Positions 1 through 9,084 are shown, counted from the stretch's first letter. The stretch: 64,000 nt of DNA from Dehalobacter alkaniphilus (GCA_040500365.1 CP148031.1:558001-622000), one strand, 5' to 3'. Notes: generated from the sequence alone by a model not told the origin. Translations and numbers: made by a program.

Positions 1-912
1 ATACCGGGAATCCATAGAATAATTGGTGAATGGAACAATAAAATCGATAACTGCGAAATAATAATACCGATGAGCTTAGAAAATCCATACTTCGAATTAG
101 GAAACGAGGCATCCAGGTTATTGGATTATTACCTTGAGGAAAGAGTCGGTATTGACTGTTCAGAACAGTTTGGGGGCATATTGAAACGGCAGAAACAATT
201 GATTCATGAGATTGATGATTATATTTCCGCTCATCATAACGATAAGTATATACCAACAAAGGAAATACGTTCTTGGTTAAAGATAAATGGTCAAAAGGCC
301 ATCCTCGATATGCTTAAAAAGAATGGGCGAATTACATGGGGAACAGCTCATAGAATTGAAGAACCATCCTTCATAAAGCTTATGGTTACTGAACTAAATC
401 CCAAAATGATGGAAATTGGATTTAGAATAGATATTGATCATTACAAAAATGGATATATTTTAGAACCAGTGAACAGAGACAAGGTCCAGTTATTTTCAAA
501 GCATTCAAAACTAATTCAATTCTGCGGATATTTATTGTTTGATGAAAAACCAATTGATGAATTTACTTTAGATAATTTGCTTAAATGTTGTTCAATTAAA
601 GATAATGATAATATGATTTCAGTGTTACTCATACTAAACAGGATTTTGTCCCGGCATCATTATGATTTTGAGATTGAAAATTCGTATATTGAAGGCAACG
701 AGATAATAATTCATAGCATTCTAACCGCAGAGCGTTTCATTGGTAACATTAAAGAAATTGTTGATAAATTCACGGGGCTTGCGGTAGGGAGTACGCTTAT
801 AAATGAAGATGAGTTTATAGCTTATATTGAGAATATTCCAGGGAAAAGATATTCCAAAGAGGAATTTAAAGATTATCAAGGAGTGCGCAAAGATTTTAAT
901 GCAAGATTTTAA
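1..912 (+). CDS. Hypothetical protein, 5'-truncated by window edge
   Basis: I do not recognise this protein. The frame is open from the first base, with no stop before the ATG at 70 and no Shine-Dalgarno in front of that ATG, so the visible 303 residues are probably the C-terminal part of a longer protein. It is soluble, charged and AT-rich in codon choice, without membrane segments or a clear catalytic motif; the segment around residues 95-135 (KEIRSWLKINGQ...) could be an HTH-like helical pair. A terminator follows at 941-971. It lies at the edge of the prophage and may be an early or cargo gene. Confidence 0.6.
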   Translation: MPGIHRIIGEWNNKIDNCEIIIPMSLENPYFELGNEASRLLDYYLEERVGIDCSEQFGGILKRQKQLIHEIDDYISAHHNDKYIPTKEIRSWLKINGQKAILDMLKKNGRITWGTAHRIEEPSFIKLMVTELNPKMMEIGFRIDIDHYKNGYILEPVNRDKVQLFSKHSKLIQFCGYLLFDEKPIDEFTLDNLLKCCSIKDNDNMISVLLILNRILSRHHYDFEIENSYIEGNEIIIHSILTAERFIGNIKEIVDKFTGLAVGSTLINEDEFIAYIENIPGKRYSKEEFKDYQGVRKDFNARF

Positions 913-940
913 AATAGATATATTACTATTTTGGTATATA

Positions 941-971
941 AAAAGACCGCCTGAAATGGATGGTCTTTTTT
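941..971 (+). terminator. Intrinsic terminator after truncated ORF
   Basis: Stem AAAAGACC (941-948) pairs with GGTCTTTT (962-969) and runs into a T-tract. It lies 30 bases behind the stop of the gene ending at 912. Confidence 0.7.
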
Positions 972-1045
972 ACGATGCATAAAAACTTTGAACATTTCGC
1001 ATAAAATATCATAAAGACCAATCATGAACCCGGAGTGATCAAAAT

Positions 1046-1444
1046 ATGTGTGACAGTAATACCTGTAAACAAGTTGAAGTAATAAACCCAAAGCAAAGCA
1101 AAAAAATTGTAATGGTTGATGCTTGTATAGCAGATGAGATCCAAGAATTAAACGACAAAGGTGTGTTAACTTTAGGCTGCTGTTGTGGCCATGGTAAAGC
1201 TGGGCAAATCCAGATATATCAAAATGAGTCAGGATCGTGGAAAGAAATCATTTCTCCACCTATAGCCCTTATTGATGAACAAAGCATATATTTAGCAAAA
1301 AAATTGGAATATATTCCATTCCCTTTTTATTATGCAAACGGTCAGAAATGTAATATATGGCAGATGCATCTAAAAAGTGGTTGTATTACAGAAAAAGATT
1401 GCAGGGAATGGCATCTAGTGCATGCTATCCCCTGCGTGACTTAA
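1046..1444 (+). CDS. Small cysteine-rich hypothetical protein
   Basis: 132 residues, with GGAGTGA seven bases before the ATG. It has eleven cysteines, including CCCGHG at residues 45-50, a C-x4-C at the N-terminus (C2, C7), C-x4-C near residues 112-117 and C130 near the end. The spacing suggests metal or Fe-S binding, which is inference only. No signal peptide or membrane span is visible. Its neighbours are small phage proteins of unknown role. I cannot assign a family name with confidence. Confidence 0.7.
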   Translation: MCDSNTCKQVEVINPKQSKKIVMVDACIADEIQELNDKGVLTLGCCCGHGKAGQIQIYQNESGSWKEIISPPIALIDEQSIYLAKKLEYIPFPFYYANGQKCNIWQMHLKSGCITEKDCREWHLVHAIPCVT

Positions 1445-1448
1445 AGTA

Positions 1449-1664
1449 CTAATAATTTGAGTTACCAATACACCAATAGCAATTATCAAATCCTTCATTT
1501 TTAGCCTGTTGATGGGTATCCGGATTAAAGGTTTTTACATGGCTGGTATTAATTTCATCAATTCGACATCCGGATTTTTCATTATCAAGATCGTGAACTT
1601 CATTAGTATTGGTGTTTCCGATGAAACGTTTTCCGTTAAACGGATAGGAATAACGCCTCCCCAT
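1449..1664 (-). CDS. Small conserved phage/host protein with GFDNCxxCIG motif
   Basis: 71 residues on the minus strand, convergent with the cysteine-rich gene. A strong GGGAGGTGG lies 8-10 bases before the ATG at 1664. The C-terminal motif GFDNCYWCIG (58-67), preceded by HDLDNEK (24-30) and a third cysteine (C33), resembles a short protein family that I recall from Firmicutes genomes and phages, with two or three cysteines that may bind zinc. Function is unknown. Overlapping open frames on the other strand have no start signals and are not genes. Confidence 0.65.
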   Translation of the reverse strand: MGRRYSYPFNGKRFIGNTNTNEVHDLDNEKSGCRIDEINTSHVKTFNPDTHQQAKNEGFDNCYWCIGNSNY

Positions 1665-1748
1665 AATATTTCCACCTCCCTTCCAAAATAAGTATAAACC
1701 TTATCGATTGCGGAGGATGTCGAAATATAGGTCAGAAGAGAGAACAAT

Positions 1749-1768
1749 GAGCCGAAAGGCTCTTTTTT
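1749..1768 (+). terminator. Intrinsic terminator GAGCC-GAAA-GGCTC-T6
   Basis: Perfect 5-bp stem with a GAAA tetraloop followed by six T. It lies just upstream of the first gene of the packaging block (1792), so late transcription may have to pass it or start after it. Confidence 0.7.
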
Positions 1769-1791
1769 ATTTGGGAAAGGAGTACATTGTC

Positions 1792-1953
1792 ATGACAATA
1801 GGACAATACATAAAAGAGAGACAACCAATTACATACGCTAAACTTATGGCCATGATAGATAAGCCTATAGGGCTTGGTGAGATATGCGGATTGATGGCAC
1901 ACTCAGCGTATAAGAGAGTAGGGAGACGGTGGAGGCAAACACGAAATGGATAA
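1792..1953 (+). CDS. Small phage protein before the packaging genes
   Basis: 53 residues. The ATG at 1792 was chosen because GAAAGGAG stands 8 bases ahead and because the longer in-frame version would read through a terminator hairpin. The sequence is basic at the C-terminus (KRVGRRWRQT) and contains a helix-turn-helix-like stretch (ITYAKLMAMIDKPIGLGE). This suggests a small DNA-binding protein, but no family is recognised. Its end overlaps the next start by 8 bases, so the two are co-translated. Confidence 0.6.
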   Translation: MTIGQYIKERQPITYAKLMAMIDKPIGLGEICGLMAHSAYKRVGRRWRQTRNG

Positions 1954-2239
1954 AGTAAGAATAGGCGGCACAGAGTACGACATTAAAATAGTGGCCGGGC
2001 CATTATTGGTAAACAGTCGTGAATGTAAAGGTAAAATAAGCTATGACTTAGCTTTAATAGAGATGTTAGAGAGTATAGGCGATCAAGCGAAAGAAGAGAC
2101 GCTATGGCATGAGATACTACACGGAATTGTCAGGGATAGAAATTTAAGCCTTGACGACGAGGAAGAAGTGGTTGAGACATTTGCCAGGGGATTACACGCT
2201 TTAGTAAAGGATAATAAATTATTGCCTGGGCAGGGTTAG
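1946..2239 (+). CDS. Putative phage zinc-metallopeptidase-like protein (HExxH)
   Basis: 97 residues with a clear HEILH zinc-site motif at 55-59, followed by an acidic helix (DDEEEVVETFARGLHAL) that can supply the third ligand. This layout is typical of small phage proteins of the SprT/ImmA-like metallopeptidase type found next to terminase genes. The substrate is unknown. It overlaps the preceding small gene and ends 12 bases before the terminase small subunit. The zincin call rests on the motif alone. Confidence 0.65.
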   Translation: MDKVRIGGTEYDIKIVAGPLLVNSRECKGKISYDLALIEMLESIGDQAKEETLWHEILHGIVRDRNLSLDDEEEVVETFARGLHALVKDNKLLPGQG

Positions 2240-2251
2240 GAGTTGAGAGTT

Positions 2252-2728
2252 ATGGCTAAAAGTAAATGGCCAGATGTAAAAGAAAAATTAATACTGGTTG
2301 AAGCTTGGTGCCGTGACGGACTCACAGAGGAGCAGATTGCCGCTAAGTTAGGCATTGGAGTATCGACCCTATCTAAATATAAGGTCGAACATATGGAGAT
2401 TGTAGAAGCCTTAAAAAGGGGCAAAGAAATTGCTGATGCTGAAGTCGAGAATTCGTTATATAAAAGAGCAAATGGATATAAATACGATGAGGTTACAAGA
2501 GAGCTTGTTATCGCCAGGGATCTGCACGATGAGCCGGTAAGGGATGAATACGGGGCGGTAGTCAGGGAATTAAAGGTCACCAAGGTAGTAACAAAAGAAG
2601 TGCAGCCCGACACAACAGCACAGATATTCTGGCTAAAGAATCGTAAACCGAAAGAGTGGAGAGATAAACAGGAGATGGATCTCAATGTTAAGGAAATGCC
2701 GGAGATCACTATAAAAAGGTCAGAATAA
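2252..2728 (+). CDS. terS: Terminase small subunit (probable)
   Basis: 158 residues. The ATG at 2252 is preceded by AGGAG at 2238-2242; the in-frame TTG at 2243 touches that site and is unlikely. The N-terminus has a helix-turn-helix typical of TerS and transposase-like DNA binders (LTEEQIAAKLGIGVSTLSKY), followed by a helical middle and the segment TTAQIFWLKNRKPKEWRDK. That segment is characteristic of phage small terminases and of BstA/TerS-like proteins. The large subunit follows 70 bases downstream. It would recognise the packaging site. Confidence 0.8.
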   Translation: MAKSKWPDVKEKLILVEAWCRDGLTEEQIAAKLGIGVSTLSKYKVEHMEIVEALKRGKEIADAEVENSLYKRANGYKYDEVTRELVIARDLHDEPVRDEYGAVVRELKVTKVVTKEVQPDTTAQIFWLKNRKPKEWRDKQEMDLNVKEMPEITIKRSE

Positions 2729-2797
2729 ATGAAAATGTCCACTCATTAAAGACAAAAACAATAAATAGTGTCAAAAATTACGGGGGTGAGACTTAAA

Positions 2798-4258
2798 GTG
2801 TCCACCATAGATAGACAAAAGGGTAAAATCGAGGTTGAGGTCCTACCAATATACTTTGATTATGTCCTAGGAAAGAATTACCCCGTTGTGATACTAGTTG
2901 GTGGCCGTAACTCCGGGAAGTCGTTTTATATGGAACAACAGGCTGTAATGAACCTGAATAATAAAAAGAATTATAAGCTGCTTGTCGTTGAAGATGTTGA
3001 AACAAATATCGGCGAAGGTGTAAAAAACGGTATAGAGCAAAGAACCGGTGAATTTGGCCTGGATAATTTTTTTGGCAGCACAAAAGTACCGGCAGAGGTT
3101 ACGCACAAAGTAACCGGCAATAAAGTAATATTCAAGGGCTATCACTCCGAAGCGCAGCAGAAGCAAGTAAAATCTCTTAACGAAATAACCGCTTGTTGGT
3201 ACGAAGAAGGAGAAAACATAACCTATAAGCAGTTTAAGGCTTTGCGAATGCAGCTTAGGGGAGGTAACGAAGAAGATCGGCAACTATTTATAACAATGAA
3301 CCCTATTATATCAGACGGCTATATCAACGAAGAATTCTTCCAAAAGCCTCCCGATAAGGTTTGTGAATGGTTTAAGGATGGCCGACCAAAAGTATTTGAG
3401 AGGATCATAAAAGTTGAAATAGAAAACGACAGCGGAGGGACAGAAATAGTCTCTCTTGTTTGTTTGGTTGTTGTTACAACATACAAAGACAATAAATACC
3501 TTACCCCGGAACAAAAGGCCGACATCGAGGAATTAAAACAAACTGATCCAGAAATGTATGAAATGCTTGGAGAAGGGAAGTTTGTAAAGCCAGCCGGAAC
3601 ATACTTTAAGGAGTTTACAAGAGGGATCCACGTTATCGAGCCTCACATCATACCAGAAGATCACAAGCGGTACAGAGTATTTGACTATGGTTTAGATATG
3701 CTGGCTTGTTACTGGGTGTCCGTTGATAACGAAGGGCGCGCCGAGGTCTACAAAGAGCTGTACGAAAGCGATTTAATCGTCTCTGAGGCAGCAAGGCGAA
3801 TAAAAGAGGTCAACGGCAACGACAAAATTTATGAAACCATCGCACCGCCTGACATGAGAAACAAACAGAAAGACACAGGCAAGAGCTTACAAGAACTATT
3901 TTATGAAAACGGTATAAGCTTATTTATCGCCAGCAATGACCGAGTTACTGGCTGGATGAACCTTAAGGAGTGGCTAAAACCTTACGATAGGCCGAACATG
4001 GAAACAGGAGATGCAGATAAAACGTCCGATCTACGAATATGGGATAATTGCACAAACTTGATAAACTCGATATCTAAAATACAAAGGGATGAAAAGAACG
4101 CTAACGATTGCGCAACTGAGCCTCACGAATTAACCCATGCCCCTGATGCACTAAGATACTGGACGGCGGGGAGGCCGTGCCCGGCGAAACCTAAAGCGCA
4201 AGATAAACAAGTAAAGCTCATCGACAAGCTAAAACCAAAACCTAAAAGAATAATCTAA
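2798..4258 (+). CDS. terL: Terminase large subunit, PBSX type
   Basis: ATP-driven DNA packaging motor and headful nuclease. I place the start at GTG 2798, because GGGGGTGAG stands 7 bases ahead; the earlier in-frame GTG at 2768 has no ribosome site. The ATPase domain has Walker A GGRNSGKS (35-42) and a Walker-B-like acidic stretch ITACWYEEGEN. The C-terminal RNase H-like nuclease half begins around FDYGLDML and ends with HAPDALRYW, the usual last aspartate motif. The length (486 aa) is normal for the family. A small terminator separates it from the portal gene. Confidence 0.92.
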   Translation: MSTIDRQKGKIEVEVLPIYFDYVLGKNYPVVILVGGRNSGKSFYMEQQAVMNLNNKKNYKLLVVEDVETNIGEGVKNGIEQRTGEFGLDNFFGSTKVPAEVTHKVTGNKVIFKGYHSEAQQKQVKSLNEITACWYEEGENITYKQFKALRMQLRGGNEEDRQLFITMNPIISDGYINEEFFQKPPDKVCEWFKDGRPKVFERIIKVEIENDSGGTEIVSLVCLVVVTTYKDNKYLTPEQKADIEELKQTDPEMYEMLGEGKFVKPAGTYFKEFTRGIHVIEPHIIPEDHKRYRVFDYGLDMLACYWVSVDNEGRAEVYKELYESDLIVSEAARRIKEVNGNDKIYETIAPPDMRNKQKDTGKSLQELFYENGISLFIASNDRVTGWMNLKEWLKPYDRPNMETGDADKTSDLRIWDNCTNLINSISKIQRDEKNANDCATEPHELTHAPDALRYWTAGRPCPAKPKAQDKQVKLIDKLKPKPKRII

Positions 4259-4281
4259 CACCTTACGTGGTGTTATTTTTT
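4257..4281 (+). terminator. Short intrinsic terminator between terL and portal
   Basis: AACACC (4257-4262) pairs with GGTGTT (4269-4274), followed by a T-rich tract. This type of short hairpin recurs between many genes of this phage and probably tunes expression rather than ending the transcript fully. Confidence 0.55.
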
Positions 4282-4293
4282 ACGAGGTGAAAC

Positions 4294-6258
4294 ATGGGGA
4301 TAAAAGATACAGTCAGAAAAGTAGCCCAGGCAATCACGGGCAAAAGCATAGAGTTGGGCCGTATGTATGACTACTCCACAAAAGAGAGCAGAGAGGTCAC
4401 AATCCCGTATCTCTATGAGTATGCCAAAACAAACCGGTCACCCCAAACGGCAAAATGGGTAATGTATGACCAGTATTACAATAACCAACATGTAGCCCAA
4501 AAAGAAATATCCGAGGCATGCAGGGAAAGAAAAATACCATACATCCCGGCAGTAATAACAGACCCCTTTATTCATGTCGAGAGTCAAATCATTCCCGATG
4601 TCCCAGACTTTGAGTTTAGCGGTAGGGATGACGACTTAGACAGCGTTAAGGCCAAACAAAGGGAGTATGTTGTCCGGTTCGTGGCTGAGAATAATAAACT
4701 TGAAAACATGAACACCGACAACGAAAGACGGTTAAATAAACTCGGTAACGCTCTATGGAAGGTTGCATTTAATTACGGCATAACCGGGCCGGGATACAAT
4801 GGAGAAATCGTTATCGGCAACCCCTCACCACCAAACATCTTTCCTGACCCGTCGGCGGTAGAAGTAGATGATTGTGAATTCTTAGATTACGTTTATCCAA
4901 TGCACAAGATGAAAGTAGCGAGAGAGTTTACCAAAGATTTAATCCGGTTAGGGTTATCCGTCCATGAATTAGACAGCGGAAATGATACTAAAATATTCAA
5001 TTCTCAAACCCAAGACATAAATGATGATACATTAGAGATCGTCGAGCATTGGTTTAGGCAACCGGTAGAGGGCAGCGACACCAAGGAATATGGAATCGAC
5101 GGCAGAACAGTAAAAAGAAAAGTATCATGGGAAGCTGGGGACATAGCCTGCTCAATCTTTATTGGCGAAAGGGAAATTCGTTATATCCCTAAGTATTGGG
5201 AAAACACCGGCAAGCAAAACAAATCATATCCGTTCGTAAAATACTGCAAAATTCCAGTAGATCAAAGCTTTTGGGATATGTCAGAGATAGCCCCGATAAA
5301 AGAACTCACAGATGCAGCTGACAGAGAGCTATCCACAACATTGCTTAATGATGCCTTTATGGGAAATGACATAATCTTGATGGAGGAGGAGGCTTTAGTT
5401 GAGGAAGTAGATGCCTTTCCGGGTGCAATATGGAGAACTAAACAAGGAAAGTCAGATGCAGTACAACGCCTTGGGGGGCTTGGAAGCTATAACGAAGGCC
5501 TTAAGGGAACAATAACTTTTATCCGAGAACTCATCCAAGAAACAGTCGGAAACTTTGATTCATCCAGCGGAAAAGAACCTGTAAGAGTGACAACGGCCTC
5601 TGGTATTGCTCAACTCAATGAAAAGGCCGATGCCAGAAAGACAATTAAAAAAGCGGACAGACTCACAGGATTTGAAAGACTATACGAATTAATAGATTGG
5701 ACAGCGTTGGAATTCTATGATGATTCTCGGCTAATATTTATCGGAGCCAAAACCGAAGAGGCTAAGAAAAACTTTGGACAGACAAGAGTAGCTAATCAAC
5801 CTTATCAAAATATTGACCCAACACAAGGGCCGATTTCTTTTATGTATAATGCCAATAAAATGCGGTCATTAGATATTGAACAAACAGACCTAGCGGGTGA
5901 AGCAATGTATTATTATCCCCGTATTGACGCTACAGTCCACGCTGGGGATGGAATTAAAAAGAGCAAAGCATTTACCTTGTCGGCGACTGAAAGTCTCTTA
6001 AAAATCAATATTACGCCTCAGAATTACAAGATTGTACAGGCGATGGTTGATATTATGGATCTTCCTAATCGAAAAGGAATTAAGGAAGATCTTGAAAAGC
6101 AGTTTACCCCAATGCCTCCCAATAACAATTTAGGGAATGGCGTGGTAAATAGCGAGCCTAATATTGACGATATAATGTCGCAGTTTACCCCAGAAGAAAT
6201 GGAAGCGTTAAAGAATCACCCCGAGATACTTGACGGAATGTTAGGGGGTGGAATGTGA
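4294..6258 (+). CDS. Portal protein
   Basis: 654 residues, the usual size for portals of short-tailed phages of P22 type. A central region reads NPSPPNIFPDPSAVEVDDC, followed by an aromatic stretch (FLDYVYPMHKMKV), a signature of portal proteins in podovirus-like Firmicutes phages. Position after terL and before the scaffold supports the call. It forms the dodecameric ring through which DNA passes. GAGGTG is placed 6 bases before the ATG. The last third is rich in polar residues and carries the proline/asparagine-rich C-terminus PMPPNNN. Confidence 0.85.
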   Translation: MGIKDTVRKVAQAITGKSIELGRMYDYSTKESREVTIPYLYEYAKTNRSPQTAKWVMYDQYYNNQHVAQKEISEACRERKIPYIPAVITDPFIHVESQIIPDVPDFEFSGRDDDLDSVKAKQREYVVRFVAENNKLENMNTDNERRLNKLGNALWKVAFNYGITGPGYNGEIVIGNPSPPNIFPDPSAVEVDDCEFLDYVYPMHKMKVAREFTKDLIRLGLSVHELDSGNDTKIFNSQTQDINDDTLEIVEHWFRQPVEGSDTKEYGIDGRTVKRKVSWEAGDIACSIFIGEREIRYIPKYWENTGKQNKSYPFVKYCKIPVDQSFWDMSEIAPIKELTDAADRELSTTLLNDAFMGNDIILMEEEALVEEVDAFPGAIWRTKQGKSDAVQRLGGLGSYNEGLKGTITFIRELIQETVGNFDSSSGKEPVRVTTASGIAQLNEKADARKTIKKADRLTGFERLYELIDWTALEFYDDSRLIFIGAKTEEAKKNFGQTRVANQPYQNIDPTQGPISFMYNANKMRSLDIEQTDLAGEAMYYYPRIDATVHAGDGIKKSKAFTLSATESLLKINITPQNYKIVQAMVDIMDLPNRKGIKEDLEKQFTPMPPNNNLGNGVVNSEPNIDDIMSQFTPEEMEALKNHPEILDGMLGGGM

Positions 6259-6391
6259 AAATGATTCATAAAGCAAGGGATTGCCCCTATTAAAGCCGCG
6301 AGGCTTATTTTATTGCCTAATCTGAGGCTGGCAACTCGGAAAGACGAGGAATTAACGGTCTGACGGGACCTTAAACACGGAAGGGAGAACC
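6259..6391 (+). other. Structured 130-base gap before the scaffold gene
   Basis: No gene is seen here. The gap can form several small hairpins: AAGCC-gcga-GGCTT with a following T-rich run (about 6294-6312), CTCG-gaaaga-CGAG (about 6336-6349), and GGTC-tgacg-GACC just before the scaffold ribosome site. It may be a processed or translation-control leader for the highly expressed head genes; that is inference. Confidence 0.4.
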
Positions 6392-7099
6392 ATGGCTATT
6401 GATGAAAGCGGAAATGTAACGTTCACAGCGGAAGAACAAGCAAAGGTCGATTCAATTGTCCAGGAAAGACTTGCCAGGGCAAAAGCTGAAAAGCCAGCCG
6501 ACTATGACGATCTTCAAGAGATTGCAAAAGAACTGGAGGCATTTGATTTTACCGGTACTCCAGCGGAAAAAAAAGCTGCTATTAAGGCTGCCAGGGCTGA
6601 ATTAACGGCACAAAAGGAACTTGAAGAGCTGCAGAAACAAGCAAAAACAGAGGGAACTTCCCCTGAACTTCTGAAAGAAATCAAGGAGTTAAAGAAGGAA
6701 ATTGGAGAACTAAAGGGCGAACGCCAAGCCCAAAAACAGGCGGAGGAATCGCGCAAACAGGCCGACGAAAAAGTCAATGAGCAAATAGCAGCCATGCAGG
6801 AAAAACACTCAGATGTTGACCTGAAGGCTCTATTGGAAGATCAGAAATTCGTTAAGTTTGCCAAAGGGAAAAACCTCCCATTGGTAGAGCTGTATGAAGA
6901 TTTTGTTGAGTTCGTTGGCGAAACTGAAGCGGCCACAATCGCAAAAGTAAAATCCAAAGAAGAACGTTCAACGGGGAGCGGAAAGAACAGCGGTTCACCC
7001 GGAGGTAACTACGGACTTACAGATAACCAAAAAAAATTAGCCAAAGAAAACGGCATGACTGAAAAACAGTATGCCGACTTTTTATCTCACATCAAATAA
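6392..7099 (+). CDS. Head scaffolding protein
   Basis: 235 residues, extremely rich in Glu, Lys, Ala and Gln, with a long predicted coiled coil over residues 60-140 and a flexible Gly/Ser/Asn linker near the C-terminus (GSGKNSGSPGG). The last segment LTDNQKKLAKENGMTEKQYADF is a short helical tail, as in other Firmicutes phage scaffolds, where the C-terminus contacts the capsid protein. The gene sits between portal and capsid genes, the normal scaffold position. AAGGGAG lies 6 bases before the ATG. Confidence 0.85.
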   Translation: MAIDESGNVTFTAEEQAKVDSIVQERLARAKAEKPADYDDLQEIAKELEAFDFTGTPAEKKAAIKAARAELTAQKELEELQKQAKTEGTSPELLKEIKELKKEIGELKGERQAQKQAEESRKQADEKVNEQIAAMQEKHSDVDLKALLEDQKFVKFAKGKNLPLVELYEDFVEFVGETEAATIAKVKSKEERSTGSGKNSGSPGGNYGLTDNQKKLAKENGMTEKQYADFLSHIK

Positions 7100-7113
7100 G
7101 GAGTTGATTTTTA

Positions 7114-7824
7114 ATGTTTGAATACGCATATGATCTATCCGGCGTAACATACCCGGTAATGGGAGAACATGATATTCTTGACGCAAACGATATTAGAAAA
7201 GGCGAGTTAATTAAATTACTCGCGCCTGCTGCTTCTGTATTAGGCGGTAGAGTGACCTCATTAACCGCAACCTATACTTCGATTGCTGGAGTAGCTGCAG
7301 AAGATAAAGTTGCCAATGATGGCAAAGTAAAAATGAAAATTTATGAAAGCCCTTCGGCAGTATTTAAGGTTGATGCCATCACCACTTCGGCACTTACTGC
7401 TGGCTCTGGCTCTGGCACATGGGGATGCACCGACCTTATCTCTGGAACTACGACCGGCAGCGACGAACTGTTAAATGGCGGGAAGATCAAGATTAAAACC
7501 AAAGCAGCATCTTCCACAATGACCAAGAATGTCGGTGATGTTATCAATATTACCGCCTATGACGCAGTAAACAGCACAAACGGTATTATTACCGTAGCTG
7601 TTGGAACCCCGATCACTGGTGATGTAGCGTATCTATTCCCTCCGATTAGTGGAAAGTTCGTTCTTCCAACACCCACAGACACTGATCATAATATGGGGAT
7701 TGCCATCCCTGCCGCTGGGACAGCTGCCGGAGCCTGTCTGATTGTTGTAGGCCACGACCTAGAAAACAACAAAATCTTGGTTAAAGTTGCCTCCAATGTT
7801 CACCAGTTTGCAGGCCACGCATAA
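7114..7824 (+). CDS. Probable head decoration / capsid-associated protein
   Basis: 236 residues, low in charge and rich in Gly, Thr, Ala and Val; most of it looks like beta-strand (GVTYPVMGEHDILDANDIRKG at the start, then repeating TAT/GSG loops). It lies between the scaffold and the major capsid gene, a place often used for head decoration or stabilising proteins. GGAGTTG is the ribosome site. I recognise no exact family, so the role is inferred from order and composition. Confidence 0.65.
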   Translation: MFEYAYDLSGVTYPVMGEHDILDANDIRKGELIKLLAPAASVLGGRVTSLTATYTSIAGVAAEDKVANDGKVKMKIYESPSAVFKVDAITTSALTAGSGSGTWGCTDLISGTTTGSDELLNGGKIKIKTKAASSTMTKNVGDVINITAYDAVNSTNGIITVAVGTPITGDVAYLFPPISGKFVLPTPTDTDHNMGIAIPAAGTAAGACLIVVGHDLENNKILVKVASNVHQFAGHA

Positions 7825-7840
7825 ACCGAGCAATTAACCT

Positions 7841-7866
7841 AAACGCCTTAAGGGGCGTTTTTATTA
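7841..7866 (+). terminator. Intrinsic terminator before the major capsid gene
   Basis: AAACGCC (7841-7847) pairs with GGCGTTT (7854-7860) and runs into TTTATTAT. It separates the decoration gene from the capsid gene. Confidence 0.65.
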
Positions 7867-7891
7867 TGCAAATTTTAAGGAGTGATATAAC

Positions 7892-8791
7892 ATGCTAGAC
7901 GTTTTAACATGGGCTAATGATATGTATCCTGTCGTTTTAAAACGATTCCAGGATAGGTACGACAAAAGAACGGACCTTATTAAATCCGTAATCGGGTACG
8001 AAGCCCTTAAAACCTCGAACCAATACGCTGATGAAGGTATCGGTGGTTATGGGTATGTACCCGATTATAACGGCACACTCATTACCGAATTGAACCAAAA
8101 GAGAGGCTTTAAAACCATCTATACCCCGAAAGAAAAGGCCGCAAAGGCAACTGTGCATTATAAATATGCAAAGGTTGACCAATCCGGCGAAGCTAAAAAA
8201 GCGGGAAATAAGATGGCCGATTCTCTCGCTATGACTCAGGTAAGAGACTTCTATAATCTCTTTGCTAACGGATGGAATGCGGCCTATACCGGTTCAGACA
8301 GCGTTCCTTTATTTTCGGCATCACATCCGATCAATAACGAAACTGGAGCCGCAACCTATTCCAATGCTGGCACGAGTACGTTTGCAATATCGTCCATCAC
8401 GGCAACTCAAACAGCAGCACAAAGATTTGTTACTTTTGACGGGCTTCCATTTGATTGCAACTATGATCTTTGTCTTATTTCCCCCGAACTTGAGCCAAAA
8501 GCTGTTGAGTTTTTCGGTAAAGAAGCAAAATTAATACCGGAATCTGCTGAGAATGGAGCAAATCCTGTTTATGGAATGAAATTTATTCCCATTAAAGGAT
8601 TCACCGCAAAACAGTGGGCTGTAGCTGATTCGCTGCTCCTAAAAGAGTACATGAAGCTAGTCGAGATTACCTCGCCTATGGTTATTCCTAATAAGCCTGA
8701 TAATCCCCTAATTCAGGAGTATATCGGCTATATGGACTATATCATGGGTTGGAGTGATTCAAGAATGATATACGGACATAATCCAGCGTAA
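7892..8791 (+). CDS. Major capsid protein (Mu gpT / HK97-fold type)
   Basis: 299 residues. The N-terminal helix ANDMYPVVLKRFQDRYDKRT, the middle segment around LFANGWNAAYTGSDSVPLF and the loop SASHPINNETG match the pattern of Mu-type head proteins (the recurring a-sHP motif). The C-terminus YIGYMDYIMGWSDSRMIYGHNP is also typical of major capsid subunits. Translation starts at ATG 7892 behind AAGGAG. This is the structural shell protein and should be among the most highly expressed genes of the block. Confidence 0.85.
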   Translation: MLDVLTWANDMYPVVLKRFQDRYDKRTDLIKSVIGYEALKTSNQYADEGIGGYGYVPDYNGTLITELNQKRGFKTIYTPKEKAAKATVHYKYAKVDQSGEAKKAGNKMADSLAMTQVRDFYNLFANGWNAAYTGSDSVPLFSASHPINNETGAATYSNAGTSTFAISSITATQTAAQRFVTFDGLPFDCNYDLCLISPELEPKAVEFFGKEAKLIPESAENGANPVYGMKFIPIKGFTAKQWAVADSLLLKEYMKLVEITSPMVIPNKPDNPLIQEYIGYMDYIMGWSDSRMIYGHNPA

Positions 8792-8842
8792 CAAGTGGGA
8801 GGGTTAATTCCCCTCCCTTATTCCTTTGAAGGAGTTGATAGA

Positions 8843-9025
8843 ATGGCAACGAGATTTCCTAACGGATTTAAAGATTCAACCGGAACAAAAATTACCTCAT
8901 CCCTTAGTACAGTTACTCAAACAAGCGCAGCCGGTGACGCTGATCATACCAAGATTGCCGCTGATATTGCCGCTCTAGTAGCCGCAGTAAACGCGCAAAA
9001 GACACTAATTGAAAAATTACTTTAG
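8843..9025 (+). CDS. Small virion-associated protein
   Basis: 60 residues. The ATG at 8843 has GAAGGAG 8 bases ahead; the longer in-frame version has no start signal. The sequence has a polar start (RFPNGFKDSTGTKITSS) and an alanine-rich helix at the end (IAADIAALVAAVNAQKTLI), suggesting a small trimeric coiled coil such as a head fibre or capsid spike base. No family is recognised. A strong terminator overlaps its stop codon. Confidence 0.6.
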   Translation: MATRFPNGFKDSTGTKITSSLSTVTQTSAAGDADHTKIAADIAALVAAVNAQKTLIEKLL

Positions 9026-9049
9026 GGAACCTCACAGGGTTCCCTTTTA
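9025..9049 (+). terminator. Intrinsic terminator, 7-bp stem
   Basis: GGGAACC (9025-9031) pairs with GGTTCCC (9038-9044), followed by TTTTA. It overlaps the final base of the preceding stop codon. Confidence 0.7.
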
Positions 9050-9084
9050 CTTTGATTAACAACCCAAACAGGAGGGATAAGTCC

